From Parageobacillus caldoxylosilyticus NBRC 107762 (lineage in GTDB: Bacteria; Bacillota; Bacilli; Bacillales; Anoxybacillaceae), in assembly GCF_000632715.1 (NCBI RefSeq), contig NZ_BAWO01000050.1, positions 1 through 48,602 of the forward strand: a stretch of 48,602 nucleotides of DNA, written 5' to 3'. The notes beneath the pieces were generated by a model that saw nothing but the letters and a program-made list of their open reading frames with translations, ran no database searches and was not told where the DNA came from. Made by a program: the position numbers and the translations under genes. Positions 7,852 to 15,823 of this stretch are shown piece by piece (positions within the stretch are counted from its first letter, which is position 1; each line of letters begins with the position of its first letter).

Positions 7852-8028
7852 CAAGCAAGGCAGGTCTCCTGACTCGTGCTTCTTCCTACTTTGGATCCTT
7901 CCCATATGCGCGCCCAAGCGAGCTTTCGCATACAGTGGATGCTCCATTTCGTCCGCACATACAGTTGCGGGGGCAGTTCTGGATTCTCACCAGATTCCCT
8001 ATTAAGTCCGAACGGACACCATTGCTTG
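7852..8028 (-). ncRNA. cobalamin (B12) riboswitch aptamer upstream of nrdA
   Basis: On the minus strand the sequence contains the B12-box hallmarks. GGGAATCTGGTGAGAATCC is followed by ACTGCCCCCGCAACTGTA, then a variable arm, and the 3' segment ends GAGTCAGGAGACCTGCC. The closing P1 helix pairs CAAGCAA with TTGCTTG (plus coordinates 8022-8028 and 7852-7858). A switchable terminator follows at 7736-7774. B12 binding would be expected to stop transcription of the B12-independent reductase. Confidence 0.92.
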
Positions 8029-8033
8029 TGGTT

Positions 8034-8080
8034 TTACTATATATAGTTGTTTGATTAGAAAAAAACACAATATATAGTAT
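8034..8080 (-). promoter_or_regulatory. tandem NrdR boxes over the nrdAB promoter
   Basis: TTACTATATATAGTTG (8034-8049) and ACACAATATATAGTAT (8065-8080) both match the NrdR palindrome (acaCwATATaTwGTgt). They are 31 bp apart, three helical turns, the spacing expected for this ATP/dATP-sensing repressor. They overlap the AT-rich region where the nrdA promoter must lie, just upstream of the riboswitch. Confidence 0.85.
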
Positions 8081-8148
8081 TTGTTGTTGGTATAAGCATA
8101 TAATAAAACGCTGGAAAATTCAACTATGATTTTACGACAAAAAGGAAA

Positions 8149-8187
8149 AATGAGAAATGCTGTTTCGTTGTCCAAGCATTTCTCATT
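8149..8187 (-). terminator. terminator of the membrane-protein gene
   Basis: AATGAGAAATGCT (8149-8161) and AGCATTTCTCATT (8175-8187) form a perfect 13-bp stem with a T-rich tail on the minus strand. It overlaps the stop codon of the upstream gene. Confidence 0.8.
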
Positions 8188-8680
8188 GGTGTGGAGTATG
8201 GAATTTTAGCAATAAAATTTGAAGCAGCCGTCCGATACATATCCCAGGAATGACAAACAGCATCGGCAGCCAAATAGGACCGAAAAATATGCCCAAAAAT
8301 GTAACGTGCGAGGAATACATCAGGCCGACGGTAACGAAATAGGCGGAAAATACAAACGGCAGGAACGAATAAGGAGTTTTTCCTCCGCCAGCATCTTTGA
8401 ACGCGTCCCACATCGCGTAAAAATATAAACATGGATAAAACATGAGCCACTCAAAGTCAATGATGTGGCTGGCCTCATGAGTATTTCCTAAAAAACTTAA
8501 CCGAATAGCCTCGTTAAACCGTGATTGAGTATTAATAACAAACTCCAGGAAGATAAATAAAGCACCTTTAAAATATTTTCTATTTAAAATTTGCCCAAAT
8601 CCAGGTAGTGCAATGCTCCACAATAACTGTTCTATTGCCTTCACGTTTTCTAACCCTTTACTAAAAATAAGTTGCTTCAA
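8183..8680 (-). CDS. conserved Bacillaceae membrane protein of unknown function
   Basis: A protein of up to 165 residues with about four hydrophobic segments. The motifs SIALPGFGQILNRKYFKGALF and YFYAMWDAFKDAGGGK recall small TM2-like membrane proteins, and I recognise the family only as conserved in Bacillus relatives. The start is uncertain. The TTG at 8680 keeps the conserved SKGLENVKAIEQ region but has a weak ribosome site; a GTG about 16 codons in has AAAGGG 9 bases upstream. It is a single gene ending in its own terminator. No function is assigned. Confidence 0.7.
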   Translation of the reverse strand: MKQLIFSKGLENVKAIEQLLWSIALPGFGQILNRKYFKGALFIFLEFVINTQSRFNEAIRLSFLGNTHEASHIIDFEWLMFYPCLYFYAMWDAFKDAGGGKTPYSFLPFVFSAYFVTVGLMYSSHVTFLGIFFGPIWLPMLFVIPGICIGRLLQILLLKFHTPHQ

Positions 8681-8953
8681 GATTGCATTGCCTGTTATTG
8701 CGATGAAAAGGGAATTGCACCTCCTTGATATTTACTGCAATTACATTATTTAACAAGAAGCGATATTTTATGCTTTTTTACAATAATTAAATGGAATGTT
8801 TCTTTTTTGTAAATAAATAGTTTTATGGAATAAAATGCTTGTCCATCATATTATTGGTTAACATAATCCAAAAATATTTTCTTTAAATTTTTCAGAATAA
8901 TTAATATAATATTAATGTAATGAATTTTGTTGAATAACAAAGGGGGAAAAAAT

Positions 8954-11032
8954 GTGAAGGGGCTTAAATCCGTTTTGCTTTGGGGTCTTATTTCTGTACT
9001 TGGAGCAGCAGGATTTGCGATCCTCGCGTTAAGCCGTGGCGAAACGGTTAATGCGATTTGGCTGATTGTTGCTGCTGTATGTACGTATGCGGTGGCCTAC
9101 CGTTTTTACAGCAAGTTTATCGCCCGCAAAGTATTTGGGCTTGATGACAATCGCAAAACGCCTGCCGAGGTGTTTAACGACGGAAAAGATTATGTGCCGA
9201 CAAACAAATGGGTGTTGTTCGGCCATCACTTTGCGGCGATCGCCGGCGCCGGCCCGCTTGTTGGACCGATTTTGGCGGCGCAAATGGGATATCTGCCGGG
9301 AACGCTTTGGATTGTGATCGGTGTTGTGTTAGGCGGAGCCGTGCAAGACTTTGTTATTTTATTCGCTTCGATGCGCCGCAATGGCAAATCGCTTGGCGAA
9401 ATGGTGAAAGAAGAAATCGGTCCTGTGACAGGCTTCATTGCTGCGCTTGGTATTTTGGGAATCATGATTATTTTATTGGCTGTTTTGGCATTGGTGGTTG
9501 TGAAAGCTCTTGTAGGAAGCCCGTGGGGCATGTTCACCATCGCTGCGACGATTCCGATTGCGATTTTGATGGGAATCTACATGCGCTTTATTCGTCCAGG
9601 ACGCGTGGCGGAAGCTTCTTTAATCGGATTTGTTCTGCTTCTTTTCTCGCTAGTTGCCGGACAGTATGTAGCGGAACATCCTACGCTGGCGGAAATTTTT
9701 ACATTAAATGGCGAAACGATCGCGATTTTAATGATCATTTACGGATTTGTTGCATCAGCATTGCCGGTATGGCTATTGCTTGCGCCGCGTGACTATTTAA
9801 GCACGTTCTTGAAAATCGGCACGATTGTCGGTCTTGCTTTGGGCATTTTGGTTGTGGCGCCAGATTTGCAAATGCCGGCGGTAACGAAATTTGTCGACGG
9901 CACTGGCCCTGTGTTCGCCGGAGATTTATTCCCGTTCCTGTTTATTACGATCGCCTGCGGTGCCGTGTCGGGATTCCATGCCCTTGTTTCGTCCGGTACG
10001 ACGCCAAAAATGATTGAAATCGAGAGCCATGCCCGCCCAATCGGCTATGGCGCGATGTTGATGGAATCATTCGTTGCTGTCATGGCGATGGTGGCAGCCT
10101 GCGTGCTGACTCCGGGAGCGTATTTTGCCATCAACAGCCCGGCTGCTGTCATTGGCCAAGATGTAGTGCAAGCAGCGAAAGTCGTGTCATCATGGGGATT
10201 TACCGTGACGCCTGACATGCTGTCAGAGCTTGCGAAAAATGTCGGCGAGCAGACGATTTTATCGCGGACTGGCGGTGCGCCGACACTGGCGATTGGAATG
10301 GCGGTTATTCTCTCGAAGGTAATCGGCGGCAAAACGTTAATGGCGTTCTGGTACCATTTCGCGATTTTGTTTGAAGCGCTCTTTATTTTAACGACGATCG
10401 ACGCGGGTACACGCGTTGGCCGCTTTATGATTCAGGATATTATGGGCACTTTCTACAAACCGCTTGGCAAAACCGATTCGCTAGTTTCCAATATTATCGC
10501 GACGACGCTGTGCGTTCTTGCTTGGGGATATTTCCTATACCAAGGTGTGGTCGATCCGCTTGGCGGCATTAATACGTTGTGGCCGCTATTCGGCATTGCC
10601 AACCAAATGCTGGCAGGGATTGCGTTGCTATTAGGCACGACCGTGCTGTTCAAAATGGGCAAAAAAGCGTACGTTTGGGTGACGCTGATCCCGACTACTT
10701 GGCTTTTAGTTGTCACGCTCACCGCAGGATATCAAAAGCTGTTCCATAGCGATGCGAAAATCGGCTTTCTCGCCCATGCGAATATGTTTAAAGATAAATT
10801 AAACGCAGGAGAAATCTTGGCTCCTGCGGCCAATGAAGCACAAATGCGGCAAATCATTATGAACGACTACATTGATGCAACGCTTTGCGCGATTTTCATG
10901 CTTGTTGTGATTGCCATGTTGATTTCGGCAGTAAATATGTGGATCAAAGTATTGCAAAACAAACACGTGCCGTTGAAAGAAGCACCTTATATTCCAAGAG
11001 AGGGAGGAAATGAGGTTAAACATTATGCGTAA
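8954..11032 (+). CDS. cstA: CstA-family carbon starvation / pyruvate transporter
   Basis: A 692-residue multi-spanning protein with the CstA domain along most of its length and a C-terminal extension. Early motifs include KTPAEVFNDGKDYVPTNKWV and FGHHFAAIAGAGPLVGP, diagnostic of the family. CstA and its relative BtsT take up pyruvate or peptides. The start is the GTG at 8954 behind AAAGGGGG; the TTG at 8927 lies upstream of that site. The gene overlaps the YbdD-type gene and is probably translated with it, a common pairing. The 270-base region upstream is AT-rich and shared with the divergent membrane-protein gene; it must hold the promoter, but I see no clear operator. Confidence 0.92.
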   Translation: MKGLKSVLLWGLISVLGAAGFAILALSRGETVNAIWLIVAAVCTYAVAYRFYSKFIARKVFGLDDNRKTPAEVFNDGKDYVPTNKWVLFGHHFAAIAGAGPLVGPILAAQMGYLPGTLWIVIGVVLGGAVQDFVILFASMRRNGKSLGEMVKEEIGPVTGFIAALGILGIMIILLAVLALVVVKALVGSPWGMFTIAATIPIAILMGIYMRFIRPGRVAEASLIGFVLLLFSLVAGQYVAEHPTLAEIFTLNGETIAILMIIYGFVASALPVWLLLAPRDYLSTFLKIGTIVGLALGILVVAPDLQMPAVTKFVDGTGPVFAGDLFPFLFITIACGAVSGFHALVSSGTTPKMIEIESHARPIGYGAMLMESFVAVMAMVAACVLTPGAYFAINSPAAVIGQDVVQAAKVVSSWGFTVTPDMLSELAKNVGEQTILSRTGGAPTLAIGMAVILSKVIGGKTLMAFWYHFAILFEALFILTTIDAGTRVGRFMIQDIMGTFYKPLGKTDSLVSNIIATTLCVLAWGYFLYQGVVDPLGGINTLWPLFGIANQMLAGIALLLGTTVLFKMGKKAYVWVTLIPTTWLLVVTLTAGYQKLFHSDAKIGFLAHANMFKDKLNAGEILAPAANEAQMRQIIMNDYIDATLCAIFMLVVIAMLISAVNMWIKVLQNKHVPLKEAPYIPREGGNEVKHYA

Positions 11033-11228
11033 GTGGCTTCATACCATTCTGTCCTATCGCAAACAATTTCTTGATTTGCTTGTCGGCGTTCCAAATTATG
11101 AAAAATATGTCGAGCATATGAAAACACACCATCCGGGAGAACCGATCAAATCAAGAAAAGAGTTTTTCTGCGAAGTGCAGGAAGCGCGCTATAACGGGAA
11201 GGGTGGCAAAGTTTCGCGCTGCTGCTAA
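11025..11228 (+). CDS. YbdD/YjiX-family (DUF466) small protein
   Basis: A 67-residue protein beginning MRKWLHTILSYRKQFLDLL and containing the family motif VGVPNYEKYVEHMKTHHPGEP. DUF466 proteins are found next to cstA genes in many bacteria; their role is unsettled, and association with the transporter is inferred. It overlaps the end of cstA. The ATG at 11025 follows GAGG by 9 bases; an ATG five codons earlier (11010) sits only 2 bases after GGGAGG and is less likely. The C-terminus ends SRCC. Confidence 0.85.
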   Translation: MRKWLHTILSYRKQFLDLLVGVPNYEKYVEHMKTHHPGEPIKSRKEFFCEVQEARYNGKGGKVSRCC

Positions 11229-11240
11229 GCTGATAAGAAG

Positions 11241-11276
11241 GGAAAAAGGGGAAGAGCACGTTCCCCTTTTTCCATT
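11241..11276 (+). terminator. terminator of cstA-ybdD
   Basis: GGAAAAAGGGGAA (11241-11253) and TTCCCCTTTTTCC (11261-11273) form a perfect 13-bp stem with a 7-base loop. Confidence 0.85.
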
Positions 11277-11565
11277 TGTAACGTTATGTTCGGCAGTCGT
11301 GCGGAAATGAACATCGTGGCTGTTTCTTAATTTTTATTATTTTTGCAAGGAGGTATAAGCAGTTTGTTAAACATCTATAAAAATGTATGAAATCATGTAA
11401 ATATCTCCTGTTCTTGGACGTAAAGAGGTGGATGTTCTCCATCTTTTCCATCGTCTCCTGTCTGATGATAAAAAATCATCTCCCCCTTCCTCATGTAAAA
11501 AGGAGATGAAGAAGAATTGACGAATATATGTTCTAAAGGATCCAAACAAGGGGGAAGGCAAGGGG

Positions 11566-13134
11566 ATGAAAACGGTTCGGGGGATGAAAATCGTTTCCGA
11601 TGATGAAACACAACTTCACTCATTAGACGAGTTGATGCGCGTCTTTGGTTCCGCGAAGCGATACGCGTTCAACCGTTTGCTGGAAGGAAGGAACGCAAAA
11701 GAAATCATCAAGCACCTTCCGCACCAATTTCGGCTCAACAAACGGTATGCCGAAGATGCGGTCCTGCTTGCTCAATCACTGATTTCTTCCCAACGTGAAT
11801 TGCTTCCAATGCGCTTGGAGGATGTGCAGGCGAAAATCGAAAAAACAGCGAAGAAAATAGATGAATACCAATATGGTCGAAAAACACCGAAGAACGTCGA
11901 TCTTCCAACATGTCTAGGTGGATTGCGCCAACGGTTAGAAAAGCTCAAAGCGAAAGAAGCCGAGCTAAAGCGCCATCTCGACCAAAGAATGATTCCACGT
12001 GTGATTTTTGGCGGGAAACAAAATTTTTGTAAGCGTCTAAAAGGAAAAATCACGAACGAAGAATGGAAAGATTTACGCTCGAATCAGTTATACGCCAGAG
12101 GCGATAAAAGCAAAAAAGGAAATTTAAATATTCGCCTCCTGTATGACGACAACACCTATGAATGTTATGTGGAAATCGCGAATCCGCTTGGACAACAGGA
12201 AAGCAAAACCGCTCCCCGTTTACGATTCCCTGTGTCTGTTCCTGAAAAATATGAAGAGGAAATCATCAACCTCGTCATGGGAGAACAAGTCGGAGTGAAT
12301 GCAAAAGGAAAGCCGATCATTAACTATCAACCGTACACCGTCGAAATCAAACGTAAGAACGGGGAATATTACATTCATCTCATCTATGAGGAAGAGGTAT
12401 ATGGCAGAGAACTTACCTACGATGAACCGATTCAAGCGGAACGAATCGCTGGGATGGATATCAATATTGACCGCATCGCCGTGAGCATCGTTTCGAAACA
12501 GGGAAACTTTCTTCAATCAAAGGTGTTTTACTGCCATGAACTCGAATATGTGCGGGCGAATAAACGAAACAACATCGTTGGAGAAACCGTACGAGATGTG
12601 TATGACTGGCTGCTTCAAGAGAATGTTGGGGCAGTGGTCATCGAAAACATCCAACTAAGACAACAACATGATACGGACAAAAGATTTAACCGTTTCACCC
12701 ACAACTTCAAAAAGAAAAAACTGACTGATACCATCATTCGTCGGGGGATGCGGCTTGGGTTTCGCATCAAAAAAGTGAATCCGGCATATACCAGCGTCAT
12801 CGGACGTTTCAAGTATAGGAAAAAGTATGGGTTATCCGTTCATGAAAGTGCCGCTTTGGTGATTGGCAGACGGGGATTAGGATATCGTGAACGATTGCCA
12901 AAAGAACTCATTCACATCATAAAAACGAAAGTGAAACGCCATTTGGTTGCCGTGTTAGGGTCAATGGAAGAATCCTACAAGCAATCAAAAAGCGGAACGA
13001 AACAACGACAATATCTAGGTAGGATGTTAAAAAAGATCGAGAACTTCAAAGAGGAACATGAATGGTCATTATGGAATGTATTGCACAAATGTTGTTGGCT
13101 GAACCAGGACCAAATTCAACTGAAGGAGGTGTAG
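11566..13134 (+). CDS. TnpB-like (IS605 OrfB-type) RuvC-fold protein, long variant
   Basis: A 522-residue protein of the OrfB/TnpB group. A long charged helical N-terminal half (about residues 80-150 probably coiled coil) precedes a RuvC-like core. It shows GMDINIDRIAVSI (first catalytic Asp, about residue 304) and GAVVIENIQL (catalytic Glu, about residue 362). The usual zinc-ribbon cysteines between the second and third motifs are missing: VNPAYTSVIGRFKYRKKYGL runs straight on to SVHESAALVIGRRGLG. At the third motif, HES replaces the normal DxN, so a shifted Glu may serve as the last acidic residue, or the site may be altered. TnpB proteins are RNA-guided nucleases using an RNA from the element's right end. 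A start at 11566 or the ATG at 11584 is possible. Confidence 0.8.
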   Translation: MKTVRGMKIVSDDETQLHSLDELMRVFGSAKRYAFNRLLEGRNAKEIIKHLPHQFRLNKRYAEDAVLLAQSLISSQRELLPMRLEDVQAKIEKTAKKIDEYQYGRKTPKNVDLPTCLGGLRQRLEKLKAKEAELKRHLDQRMIPRVIFGGKQNFCKRLKGKITNEEWKDLRSNQLYARGDKSKKGNLNIRLLYDDNTYECYVEIANPLGQQESKTAPRLRFPVSVPEKYEEEIINLVMGEQVGVNAKGKPIINYQPYTVEIKRKNGEYYIHLIYEEEVYGRELTYDEPIQAERIAGMDINIDRIAVSIVSKQGNFLQSKVFYCHELEYVRANKRNNIVGETVRDVYDWLLQENVGAVVIENIQLRQQHDTDKRFNRFTHNFKKKKLTDTIIRRGMRLGFRIKKVNPAYTSVIGRFKYRKKYGLSVHESAALVIGRRGLGYRERLPKELIHIIKTKVKRHLVAVLGSMEESYKQSKSGTKQRQYLGRMLKKIENFKEEHEWSLWNVLHKCCWLNQDQIQLKEV

Positions 13135-13161
13135 ACCTGGTTGCTAAAATCGTTGTCGTGT

Positions 13162-13346
13162 ACTGACCGATGGAAGGAATGGTGCACGACAGGTGCCGTC
13201 GCTGACAGCGAACCACGGGGTGTCTTTCACAGCAGGTGAATGACAAGGGGATTCCCTTCCTGATGGAACTCGGTGAGAATCCGAGCGGCAAGCAGTTTTG
13301 CTGGTTCCATCGCGAGGAGTCGATTTTTATAGATTTTAGTAACCAG
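13162..13346 (+). ncRNA. structured right-end RNA candidate (omegaRNA-like), copy A
   Basis: This 185-base stretch is the only noncoding part shared almost base for base with the inverted copy at 48417-48602. It can fold into several hairpins: TTCAC-agcag-GTGAA, AAGGG-gatt-CCCTT, and an outer GATGGAAC/GTTCCATC helix enclosing CTCGG/CCGAG. It ends exactly at the element boundary, as TnpB guide-RNA scaffolds do. By analogy the guide would be the flank from 13347. The assignment as an RNA is inferred. Confidence 0.6.
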
Positions 13347-13356
13347 GAATACATAG

Positions 13357-14271
13357 ATGCGTGTTCTTGTCGTCGGCGCCGGCGCAGTCGGCGGTTATTT
13401 TGGCGGAAGATTGCTGGAAAAAGGAGTCGATGTGACATTTCTTGTCCGCGAGCGGAGGAAAAAACAGCTGCAGGAGAGGGGGCTGGTGATTCATAGCGTT
13501 CACGGCGATGCGGTGCTGTCTCCAAAGCTGCTTGTGACAGGCGAGCAGGCCGAGCCGTTTGATGTCGTCATTTTTTCCAACAAAGCATATCATCTGCCGG
13601 AAGCAATCCGCGACGCGAAACCGTATGTAGGCGAAGCAACGATGATTTTGCCGCTGTTAAACGGCATGGCGCATATGGACATGCTTTGGAAGGAATTTGG
13701 CAAAGACAATGTGCTCGGCGGGCTTTGCTTTATTGAAACAACATTGAATGAACATGGAGAAATCGTACAAACGAGCGCTTCCCATGATGTCCGCTTTGGC
13801 GAATGGTCCGGGGAGCGGACGGAACGCGTTCTTGCGCTGGAACAATTATTTTCCGGCTGCAAAGCCCGTTTCCGTTTAAGCGAGCACATTGAAATAGATA
13901 TGTGGAATAAATATTTATTTATTGCAACGATGTCGGGAGTGACGACGCTGTTTCGCGCGCCGATCGGCCCAATTCGGTCGGGAGAATACGGACAAGAAAT
14001 TGTGGATGGTTTGCTGAGAGAGATTGCGGCTGTCATGCAGGCGCATGGCGCGCCATTGACGGAAGAAATGGTCGATCAGCAATTGGCCCAGTTAAATAAA
14101 ATCGAAGCGGCAATGAAATCATCGATGCAGCGCGATATGGAAAAAGGGCAGCTGATTGAAGCCGACCATTTGCAAGGCTACTTGCTTTCATTGGCCAAAC
14201 AATACGAAATCGAAACGCCGCTGTTAAAAGTTGTTTACCATAATCTAGAAATTTATAAAAAGCGAGCGTGA
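13357..14271 (+). CDS. panE: 2-dehydropantoate 2-reductase (ketopantoate reductase)
   Basis: A 304-residue NADPH-dependent enzyme that reduces ketopantoate to pantoate for coenzyme A synthesis. The N-terminal Rossmann motif is VVGAGAVGGYFGGRL (G-x-G-x-x-G), followed by the family's FSNKAYHLPEAI. The C-terminal helical domain has the catalytic-lysine region DMWNKYLFIATMSGVTTL (Lys about residue 189). Length is normal. An insertion element ends 10 bases before the ATG, and a second element begins within a few bases of the stop, so the gene is cut off from native promoter and terminator sequence. AGGA at the left junction is the only visible ribosome site. The original terminator may be the hairpin at 15701. 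Confidence 0.88.
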   Translation: MRVLVVGAGAVGGYFGGRLLEKGVDVTFLVRERRKKQLQERGLVIHSVHGDAVLSPKLLVTGEQAEPFDVVIFSNKAYHLPEAIRDAKPYVGEATMILPLLNGMAHMDMLWKEFGKDNVLGGLCFIETTLNEHGEIVQTSASHDVRFGEWSGERTERVLALEQLFSGCKARFRLSEHIEIDMWNKYLFIATMSGVTTLFRAPIGPIRSGEYGQEIVDGLLREIAAVMQAHGAPLTEEMVDQQLAQLNKIEAAMKSSMQRDMEKGQLIEADHLQGYLLSLAKQYEIETPLLKVVYHNLEIYKKRA

Positions 14272-14306
14272 AAACCCCTAGCTTCAGCTATGGAGATGAG
14301 AGCGAG

Positions 14307-14354
14307 CGTCGGACGAGGGAGGGGGTTAACCCTCTCGCAAGTCCGACGTTTTTT
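14307..14354 (+). terminator. long hairpin with T-run downstream of panE
   Basis: CGTCGGAC (14307-14314) pairs with GTCCGACG (14341-14348), with an inner GAGGG/CCCTC stem, followed by six T residues. It lies within the left end of the IS element and can act as a terminator for panE. Confidence 0.75.
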
Positions 14355-14432
14355 CCCATCTGCTTTGTTAGATATATTTTGATTGTATCTAACGTTTTGT
14401 ATTAGAATTTCGAATTTCATTAGGTGAGAAGT

Positions 14433-14800
14433 ATGAGAAAAGTGGAAAATAACTGAAACATTGTGTATGACTGCAAGTATCATGTCGTATTCTGTCCGAA
14501 GTATCGTAAGAAAGTACTTGTTCCTCCAGTAAGTGAACGATGAAAAGAACTGTTCCAATCAAAGGCACTAGAACTACAAGCAGAAATTGCGGAAATGGAA
14601 ATTATGCCGGATCATGTACATCTATTGATCCAATGCGATCCACAGTTTGATATTCACAGAGTGATTAAGCATTTAAAAGGATATGCGTCCCGAATACTGC
14701 GTCAAGAGTTCCCGCATTTAAAATCACGCTTACCATCCCTATGGACAAACTCTTACTTTGTAGCAACCGTTGGGACGGTGTCCCTGGATGTAGTAAAACG
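14433..14800 (+). pseudogene. tnpA: IS200/IS605 TnpA (Y1 HUH transposase), broken
   Basis: Reading from the ATG at 14433 gives a TnpA sequence with in-frame TGA codons at 14454 and 14541. Both are at places where a Trp codon would fit. The HUH motif survives (PDHVHLLIQ), as do [15 protein letters not shown] and the stretch after it. At about 14800 the frame passes into tnpB, just where the catalytic-tyrosine helix (normally VKxYIE) should continue. The transposase is therefore inactive three times over. Confidence 0.85.
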
Positions 14801-15587
14801 CAATTGCCCGAAGAAAGGAAAACCAACGGTTGAAGTAGTTGGAAATAAGATCAAACTGCCAAAGTTAGGATGGGTAACGTTTGCGAAATCAAGAGAAGTC
14901 GAAGGAAAAATCCTTTCTGCTACGATCCGCCGCAATCCAACAGGCAAATATTTTGTATCTATCGTTTGTGAAACCGAAATCGAGCCATTGCCAACTTCCA
15001 AAAAAGCAGTCGGCGTGGATCTTGGTTTAAAAGATTTCGCCATTCTCTCTACTGGAGAAAAAATCAATGCACCAAAATACTTCAGAAAGTACGAAAAGAA
15101 GCTAGCTAGGTGGCAACGAATCCTATCTCGTCGCCAAAAAGGCGGTTCTAACTGGAACAAAGCACGCTTAAAAGTGGCTCGAATTCATGAAAAAATCGTC
15201 AATGCAAGACGTGACTTTCTACATAAGTTGTCCACCAAACTGATTGACGAAAACCAAGTAATCTGTTTGGAGGATTTGCAAGTAAAAAACATGGTTAAGA
15301 ATCATCATCTGGCAAAATCCATCACAGATGCGTCTTGGTCTGAGTTTGTAGATATGTTGGAATATAAGGCGAAATGGTATGGCAGAACCATCGTAAAAAT
15401 GGACAAACAATTTCCATCTTCACAACGTTGCTCTGGTTGTGGCTATCAAAACAAAGAAGTCAAAAACCTAAACTTGCGCGTGTGGACATGTCCGAGTTGC
15501 GGAGCGCACCATGACCGGGACGTAAACGCAGCTATAAACATCTTACAAGAAGGGATAAGACTATTCACCGCCGGGCCGGCGGGTTGA
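14595..15587 (+). CDS. TnpA-TnpB fusion ORF; TnpB part lacks its N-terminus
   Basis: A 330-residue open frame. Residues 1-69 are the C-terminal half of TnpA without its tyrosine helix. From about residue 70 it is Tnp[20 protein letters not shown], then [12 protein letters not shown] (RuvC Asp), [12 protein letters not shown] (Glu), a zinc ribbon CSGCGYQ…[15 protein letters not shown] and the third Asp. All nuclease residues are kept, but about 110 N-terminal TnpB residues, needed for RNA and DNA recognition, are gone. I take it as the product of an internal deletion of a complete element, probably not functional. A 3' guide-RNA region may remain before 15659. Confidence 0.8.
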   Translation: MEIMPDHVHLLIQCDPQFDIHRVIKHLKGYASRILRQEFPHLKSRLPSLWTNSYFVATVGTVSLDVVKRNCPKKGKPTVEVVGNKIKLPKLGWVTFAKSREVEGKILSATIRRNPTGKYFVSIVCETEIEPLPTSKKAVGVDLGLKDFAILSTGEKINAPKYFRKYEKKLARWQRILSRRQKGGSNWNKARLKVARIHEKIVNARRDFLHKLSTKLIDENQVICLEDLQVKNMVKNHHLAKSITDASWSEFVDMLEYKAKWYGRTIVKMDKQFPSSQRCSGCGYQNKEVKNLNLRVWTCPSCGAHHDRDVNAAINILQEGIRLFTAGPAG

Positions 15588-15700
15588 GCTTGATCCATTT
15601 CTCTTCGGTAGAAGGGATTACCCAAGAATCCCCTGCCTTTAGGCATGGGGAGTGGTCAAGAGGCGAATCGCTCCAAAACAGAGTAAGAAAGGGAAAAAGC

Positions 15701-15745
15701 GCAGCCTTCCGATATGTGTCGAAAAGAAGGCTGCCTTCTTTTTGC
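15701..15745 (+). terminator. terminator upstream of the alpha-glucosidase gene
   Basis: GCAGCCTTC (15701-15709) and GAAGGCTGC (15726-15734) form the stem, with an inner CGA/TCG, followed by CTTCTTTTTG. It lies outside the IS and was probably the original terminator of panE. Confidence 0.8.
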
Positions 15746-15753
15746 AAAAAAGA

Positions 15754-15802
15754 TTGTATATCACCATCATGTAGTGTACAGTTAATAGTGAAAACGTATG
15801 CA
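15754..15802 (+). promoter_or_regulatory. promoter and possible cre site of the alpha-glucosidase gene
   Basis: TTGTAT (15754-15759) and TACAGT (15777-15782) with a 17-base spacer form a plausible sigma-A promoter. TGAAAACGTATGCA at 15789-15802 fits the relaxed catabolite-responsive-element pattern (TGNAANCGNWNNC) and lies just after the likely transcription start, where CcpA binding represses. Confidence 0.5.
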
Positions 15803-15823
15803 CAAAAAGAGGAGGATACAGCC

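Larger units (their letters stand above)
11360..13346 (+). mobile_element. TnpB-like insertion element, copy A, with subterminal inverted repeats
   Basis: The right end is fixed by comparison with a second inverted copy at 48417-48602: homology stops at the same base (…AACCAG) in both. The left end is inferred from an inverted match to the right end. ATCTATAAAAA (11373-11383) is the exact complement of 13324-13334, and the flanking bases out to 11360 match more loosely. The element carries one protein gene and a structured 3' region. It separates panE from its upstream sequence. Confidence 0.7.
14272..15659 (+). mobile_element. IS200/IS605-family element, decayed
   Basis: Both ends carry the imperfect palindromes typical of the family. 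On the left, CCCCTAGCTTCAGCTATGG lies right behind the panE stop; on the right, CCCCTGCCTTTAGGCATGGGG is followed by TCAAG at 15656. Inside are tnpA and tnpB remnants in one frame. The strong hairpin at 14307-14354 lies near the left end. Exact ends are approximate. Confidence 0.75.

Noticed and set aside
14454-14543. TGA codons in TnpA as recoded tryptophan or selenocysteine
   Set aside because: All other genes use TGA as stop normally and no SECIS-like hairpin follows; the gene has also lost its tyrosine helix, so decay is simpler.
15588-15823. N-terminal extension of the alpha-glucosidase to 634 residues
   Set aside because: It reads through IS right-end and terminator hairpins; TTG at 15824 has a strong ribosome site and matches family length.
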